From the NCBI GenBank assembly GCA_903928045.1, contig CAIYPH010000151.1:1-10095 (forward strand): a DNA stretch of 10,095 bases, written 5' to 3'. The notes beneath the pieces are model-generated. The model had not been told where the DNA came from, did not search any database, and was given only the letters and a program-made list of their open reading frames with translations. The first letter of the stretch is position 1, and every line of letters begins with the position of its first letter. Position numbers and translations under genes: made by a program. Source of the DNA: an uncultured Rhodospirillales bacterium (GTDB lineage Bacteria; Pseudomonadota; Alphaproteobacteria; Acetobacterales; Acetobacteraceae). Of the stretch, positions 8,201 to 10,095 are shown one piece after another.

Positions 8201-8512
8201 GCCAAGATTGGCGCCGGGCTGGAAGTAGATCTTGATGATCCCGGTGCCGGCGATCGACTGGCTCTCGATCTTGTCGACGCCATCGACGTTCTGCGTGTAC
8301 GAGCGCTCGGCGACCAGCACCACGCGCCGTTCCATCTCCTCCGCCGGCAGCCCGCCATAGTTCCAGGCCACCAACACCACGGGGATGTCGATGATGGGGA
8401 AAATGTCCACGATCATGCGGGTCAGCGACATGGCGCCGCCGAGCATGATGATGAACGCGGTAATCGCAGACGTATAAGGGCGCCGCAAAGCGAGGCGCAC
8501 CAGCCCCATCAT
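5273..8512 (-). CDS. RND efflux transporter permease (AcrB/HAE-type)
   Basis: Inner-membrane proton-driven pump of 1079 residues, slightly longer than AcrB. The layout is that of the family: TM1 at about 12-31, a large periplasmic loop, TM2-6 at about 335-490, a second TM cluster start at about 526-548, a second periplasmic loop, and TM8-12 from about 895 to 1050. In TM4 the motif reads GLLVDNATVAIEN at 398-410, so the usual Asp-Asp proton pair is D402-N403. In TM10 the AcrB lysine position is S962 (GISVSNSILVV), while the TM11 RLRPIMMT motif with R995 is kept. This variant is probably normal for its subfamily rather than damage. GGGAG (reverse of 8523-8527) lies ten bases before the first of two tandem ATG codons. 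It precedes the adaptor gene, the reverse of acrA-acrB order. No outer-membrane factor or regulator lies nearby. Drug, solvent or metabolite export are all possible. Confidence 0.95.
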   Translation of the reverse strand: MMGLVRLALRRPYTSAITAFIIMLGGAMSLTRMIVDIFPIIDIPVVLVAWNYGGLPAEEMERRVVLVAERSYTQNVDGVDKIESQSIAGTGIIKIYFQPGANLGAAMAQITAVNNQALRVMPPGMTPPAVLPFNASSVGVMQMTTSSKTMSEQNIVDYTFNFIRLKLYTVPGIALSAPYGGKGRQIIVDLDPSRMAAKGVAPNDVVLALQASNVIVPAGVARMGEREYNVAMNSSPSAVDQFANLPLVVRNGITVTLGDVAKVGDSYANQTNVVHVNGERATYVTILRHSDASTLAVVEATKAILPEIKAAAPDGLDMSLDFDQSVFVSSAIHNVLEEALISSILVSLMILVFLGSWRNMVIVSASIPLSIFAAMAGLFATGQSINLMTLGGLALAIGLLVDNATVAIENIHRNQSLGKTLTIAILDGCGEVVTPLTVATLAICIVFFPVFLLTGPARFLFIPLGITVVLAMLASFVLTFTVVPTMARMMLTEHHGEPTGFAAWFERVFARLSDAYAGALSACLRNRGFVVVCFFVLLGTSLAVATVAGMDFFPTADVGIIKLHYRAATGTRLEVTEDKVLAVQAKIREIIGNDEIQTINDVMGVPFASNLAMLPSDNVTSADAEILIQLKKGHKPSVDHVRAMRQKLPEAFPGAVFYFQTADIVSQVLNFGLSAPIDIQITDPNFNRSFLIAQKLLVEIAKIPGVVDPHITQVLDYPTLQIEVDRLRAAGLGITQRDVSNNLLVSLSSSSLVAPSYFLNPVNNVNYFVAVRQPMEAIQTVDDLMDLPISQPQIAVPTTVASQFSTMTYAAMPNAPVTRMSDVATIRPRTSFATINHLSVQRVIDVAANVDGRDLGAVSADIRKVIAEASKGLSLATHIDLRGQPEVMDTSFRNLAQGLVIAIILVYALLVVLFQSWVDPFIIMMAVPGALIGIIWMLVLTGTTINVESLMGTIMTVGISVSNSILVVSFANDVRSRHGVSPFEAVVAAGRTRLRPIMMTALAMILGMIPMAIGAGEAGEQNAPLGRAVIGGLVAATIATLVIVPIFYTLLRRKPPRLHELDSKFAEESAGADAHMAKG

Positions 8513-8609
8513 TGATGTTGTTCTCCCGTTTCGCCGCGCCTCCCGCCAGTGGCGGAAAACCGCGTGCCCGTTATCGTGCCGTCAACGAACGACGCGCGCA
8601 AGCCCGGGT
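8513..8609 (-). promoter_or_regulatory. Leader of the RND operon with a short dyad; possible promoter
   Basis: This 97-base gap separates the dehydratase stop from the permease start on the same strand. It holds a perfect 5-base inverted repeat (CCGCC at 8543-8547, GGCGG at 8551-8555, loop AGT) about 30 bases upstream of the permease ATG, and on the reverse strand a TTGACG (8580-8585) resembling a -35 box. No good -10 box follows at 16-18 bases. The gap is large enough for a separate promoter, but read-through from the dehydratase gene is equally possible. Confidence 0.3.
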
Positions 8610-9803
8610 CTATTCCCCCGCCAGCCAGCGCCGCCGCCCCAGCCGCGACTGCACATAAACGTATTCCTCCGCCGTCCCCGCCGCGTAATCCCCCTTGCCC
8701 AGCCCGACATTGCGCGAAGACGGGTACTTCGCCACCTCCGCCTCCACGATATCCACCCCGAGCCCCGGCGCATCCGGCACCGCGATATGCCCGTCAACCG
8801 TCACCGGCGCCGGCGTGATCACCGTCGGCCGTCCCGCCCAGTCGATCTCGACGCGCTCCAGCATCAGCGCATTCGGAATCGCCGCCATCAAGTGCAGCGC
8901 CGCATATTCCGCGATCGGCCCCAGCGAGCCCGAATGCGGCGCGAACATGATGCCGTGCGCCTCCGCCATGGCGGCGATCTTCTTCATCTGGGTGATGCCG
9001 CCGGCCCGCCCGGTATCGGGCTGTACCACGTCCACCAGGTCCCGCTCGATCAGCGGCCGCAACCCCCAGATCGTCGCCAGCCGCTCGCCGGCGGCCAGCG
9101 GAATCGCCACCGCGTCGCGAATGCGCGCGTAGCTGTCCGTCTGCTCCGGCGCCACCGGGTCCTCCATGAACATCAGCCCGAGCGGTTCCAGCCGCCGCCC
9201 CAACGCAATCGCGTCCGCCGTCGTCAGCCATGGCGGCCCGTGCAGATCGACCATCAGGTCCATTTCCTCGCCGATCGCCGCGCGCAGCCCTTCCAGCATC
9301 CGCACCGGGTCCTTCAACCCGCCGGCCTTGATCGCCGTCACCCCCTGCGCCTTCAACTGCAACGCCACCTCCGGCGTCGAGGCATGGGCATAGATGCGCA
9401 CCTTGTCGCGCATCTTGCCGCCCAGCAGGTTCCATACCGGCGTGTTCAGCGCCTTGCCCTTGATGTCCCACAGCGCCATGTCGATGCCCGTCATCGCCCC
9501 CGCGCCCACCACGCCGGACATGCCGTGGCCCATGATCGCCACCTGCATCTTCTGCCACAGCCGCTCGATGTTGCGCGGGTCCTCCCCGATCAGGATGGAT
9601 TTGAGGTCCTGCACCGCCGTCTCGATCACCCGCGGCCAGCCGCTGCACTCGCCAACCCCGGTGATCCCCTCGTCCGTGTAGACCTTCACGAACAGCCAGT
9701 TCCGCCACCCCGTCGCGATCGTGTCGAAATTCGCCGCCCATGCGCCCGAATTCGGCGGCGAACCCGCCTGCATCAGGAACGTCTTGATATCGGTGATCTT
9801 CAT
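8610..9803 (-). CDS. Mandelate racemase/enolase superfamily protein, probable sugar-acid dehydratase
   Basis: Cytosolic Mg-dependent enzyme of 397 residues. The N-terminal capping domain spans about 1-120 and the TIM barrel about 130-350. Barrel ligands are D186 (VDLHG), E214 (FMEDP) and E240 (AGE). H188, two residues after D186, and H290 (FAPH, 50 residues after E240) match the layout of E. coli D-galactonate dehydratase, where histidines act as acid and base. This suggests dehydration of an aldonate to a 2-keto-3-deoxy acid. However, the GalD-type HGR sequence reads HGPPW here, so the substrate is open. A tail of about 35 residues after the barrel (363-397) is rich in Tyr and Arg. ATG 9803 is chosen because GGGAG (reverse of 9811-9815) sits seven bases upstream and the protein then begins MKITDIKTF, as family members do; the frame is open further upstream but arginine-rich. 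It may be cotranscribed with the RND genes. Confidence 0.88.
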   Translation of the reverse strand: MKITDIKTFLMQAGSPPNSGAWAANFDTIATGWRNWLFVKVYTDEGITGVGECSGWPRVIETAVQDLKSILIGEDPRNIERLWQKMQVAIMGHGMSGVVGAGAMTGIDMALWDIKGKALNTPVWNLLGGKMRDKVRIYAHASTPEVALQLKAQGVTAIKAGGLKDPVRMLEGLRAAIGEEMDLMVDLHGPPWLTTADAIALGRRLEPLGLMFMEDPVAPEQTDSYARIRDAVAIPLAAGERLATIWGLRPLIERDLVDVVQPDTGRAGGITQMKKIAAMAEAHGIMFAPHSGSLGPIAEYAALHLMAAIPNALMLERVEIDWAGRPTVITPAPVTVDGHIAVPDAPGLGVDIVEAEVAKYPSSRNVGLGKGDYAAGTAEEYVYVQSRLGRRRWLAGE

Positions 9804-9810
9804 CCGCCAT

Positions 9811-9815
9811 CTCCC
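9811..9815 (-). promoter_or_regulatory. Ribosome binding site fixing the dehydratase start
   Basis: Read on the reverse strand this is GGGAG, seven bases before the ATG at 9801-9803. It rules against longer starts in the same frame, which would add about 23 arginine-rich residues unlike the family. Confidence 0.75.
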
Positions 9816-9884
9816 TGTTGCCCGGAAGTATCGACGCGTCGCCGCGCGCCGTCCAGGGACGGAGGAAGGCAAAGCAAGGCAAGC

Positions 9885-9930
9885 GCTCCTTTTTTGAAAA
9901 AAAGGAGCAAAAAACTTTTATCCCCCTTTG
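9885..9930 (+). repeat. AT-rich hairpin repeat, copy 2, upstream of the dehydratase gene
   Basis: Arms of 10 bases at 9885-9894 and 9899-9908 enclose the loop TGAA, the same loop as copy 1 at 64-87. Compared with copy 1 the stem differs at three positions (T to C at arm positions 2 and 5, G to T at position 10), and each change is matched on the other arm so pairing stays perfect. It is followed by AAACTTTT at 9912-9919 and CTTTG at 9926-9930, as in copy 1, but the second small hairpin of copy 1 is not kept. It lies about 80 bases upstream of the divergently read dehydratase start, in its leader, with the same plus-strand orientation as copy 1. Confidence 0.7.
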
Positions 9931-10075
9931 CCGCGTACCGCGGCCCACCATCCCCCCTCCGTACGCCAACGGCATGGAACGGAACAGAAAGTCTTTTTTA
10001 CTCCGTTCACTTGAGAACTCGAATTTTTGGGTCGCGTTGATGCCATGAACCGCGGAATCGAAAACGGAAGTGTGC
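9931..10075. other. Non-coding right flank with small inverted repeats
   Basis: No credible gene is seen here. Inverted repeats include GCCGCG/CGCGGC around TAC (9930-9944) and GAACGGA at 9977-9983 with TCCGTTC at 10002-10008, the latter enclosing an 18-base T-rich loop. A/T content is well above that of the coding DNA. Reading frames across the stretch have unusual composition and lack ribosome sites. It may hold the dehydratase promoter, on the reverse strand, but no clear -35/-10 pair was found. Confidence 0.5.
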
Positions 10076-10095
10076 AACAAAAAGAACCAAAAAAA
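10076..10095 (+). repeat. Partial third copy of the AT-rich repeat, cut by the window edge
   Basis: These 20 bases are identical to 76-95, that is the end of the loop, the right arm of the first hairpin and the start of the second hairpin of copy 1. The left arm expected just upstream is absent: the bases before 10076 do not pair with the right arm. The element is therefore either a half copy or a diverged one that continues beyond the window. Confidence 0.6.

Noticed and set aside
6821..8515. Long plus-strand open frame opposite the RND permease
   Set aside because: The composition is dominated by His, Arg, Gln and Asp, typical of the antisense of membrane-protein codons; the permease on the other strand is unambiguous.
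9804..9872. Longer N-terminus for the dehydratase
   Set aside because: The extra residues are arginine-rich and unlike the family; the ribosome site at 9811-9815 supports the start at 9803.
9818..10048. Small plus-strand frame across the right-hand repeat
   Set aside because: Its Lys/Phe-rich start is simply the translated AT-rich repeat and it has no ribosome site or family resemblance.

Overview
The window looks like chromosomal DNA of a GC-rich alphaproteobacterium, most likely Acetobacteraceae or a close relative. This is inferred from strong G/C third-position codon bias, alphaproteobacterial-type housekeeping proteins, and short AT-rich hairpin repeats of a kind I recall (not searched) as common in acetic-acid-bacteria relatives. 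No rRNA, tRNA, CRISPR array, transposase, phage gene or toxin-antitoxin pair was recognised.

Plus-strand half (about 1-4067): the last codons of an unidentified gene (3-59), an AT-rich double-hairpin repeat (64-110), then three closely packed genes. These are threonine synthase (thrC, 122-1459), an M16 zinc peptidase (1456-2730, start overlapping the thrC stop) and a PmbA/TldE-type protein (2742-4067). The spacing implies one operon. The thrC frame begins abruptly at the repeat: the usual N-terminal segment with its Y-x-S-T-R-G motif is absent and the only start-like codon is a TTG with no good ribosome binding site. This is the most notable anomaly in the window.

Minus-strand half (about 9803 down to 4142): a galactonate-dehydratase-like member of the mandelate racemase/enolase superfamily (8610-9803), a 97-base gap, an RND efflux permease (5273-8512) and its periplasmic adaptor (4142-5269) three bases further on. 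No outer-membrane channel gene is present, so the pump would use a TolC-type channel encoded elsewhere. The two gene sets converge on a 74-base gap holding a strong GC-rich hairpin that may terminate both transcripts.

The right end (9804-10095) holds a second copy of the hairpin repeat, other small inverted repeats and a partial third copy cut by the window edge. The first two copies keep the same TGAA loop while stem positions change in compensating pairs, so the folded form appears to be what is conserved. I see no convincing new multi-gene system. The points worth following up are the repeat family, its effect on thrC, and the M16 plus PmbA/TldE pairing.
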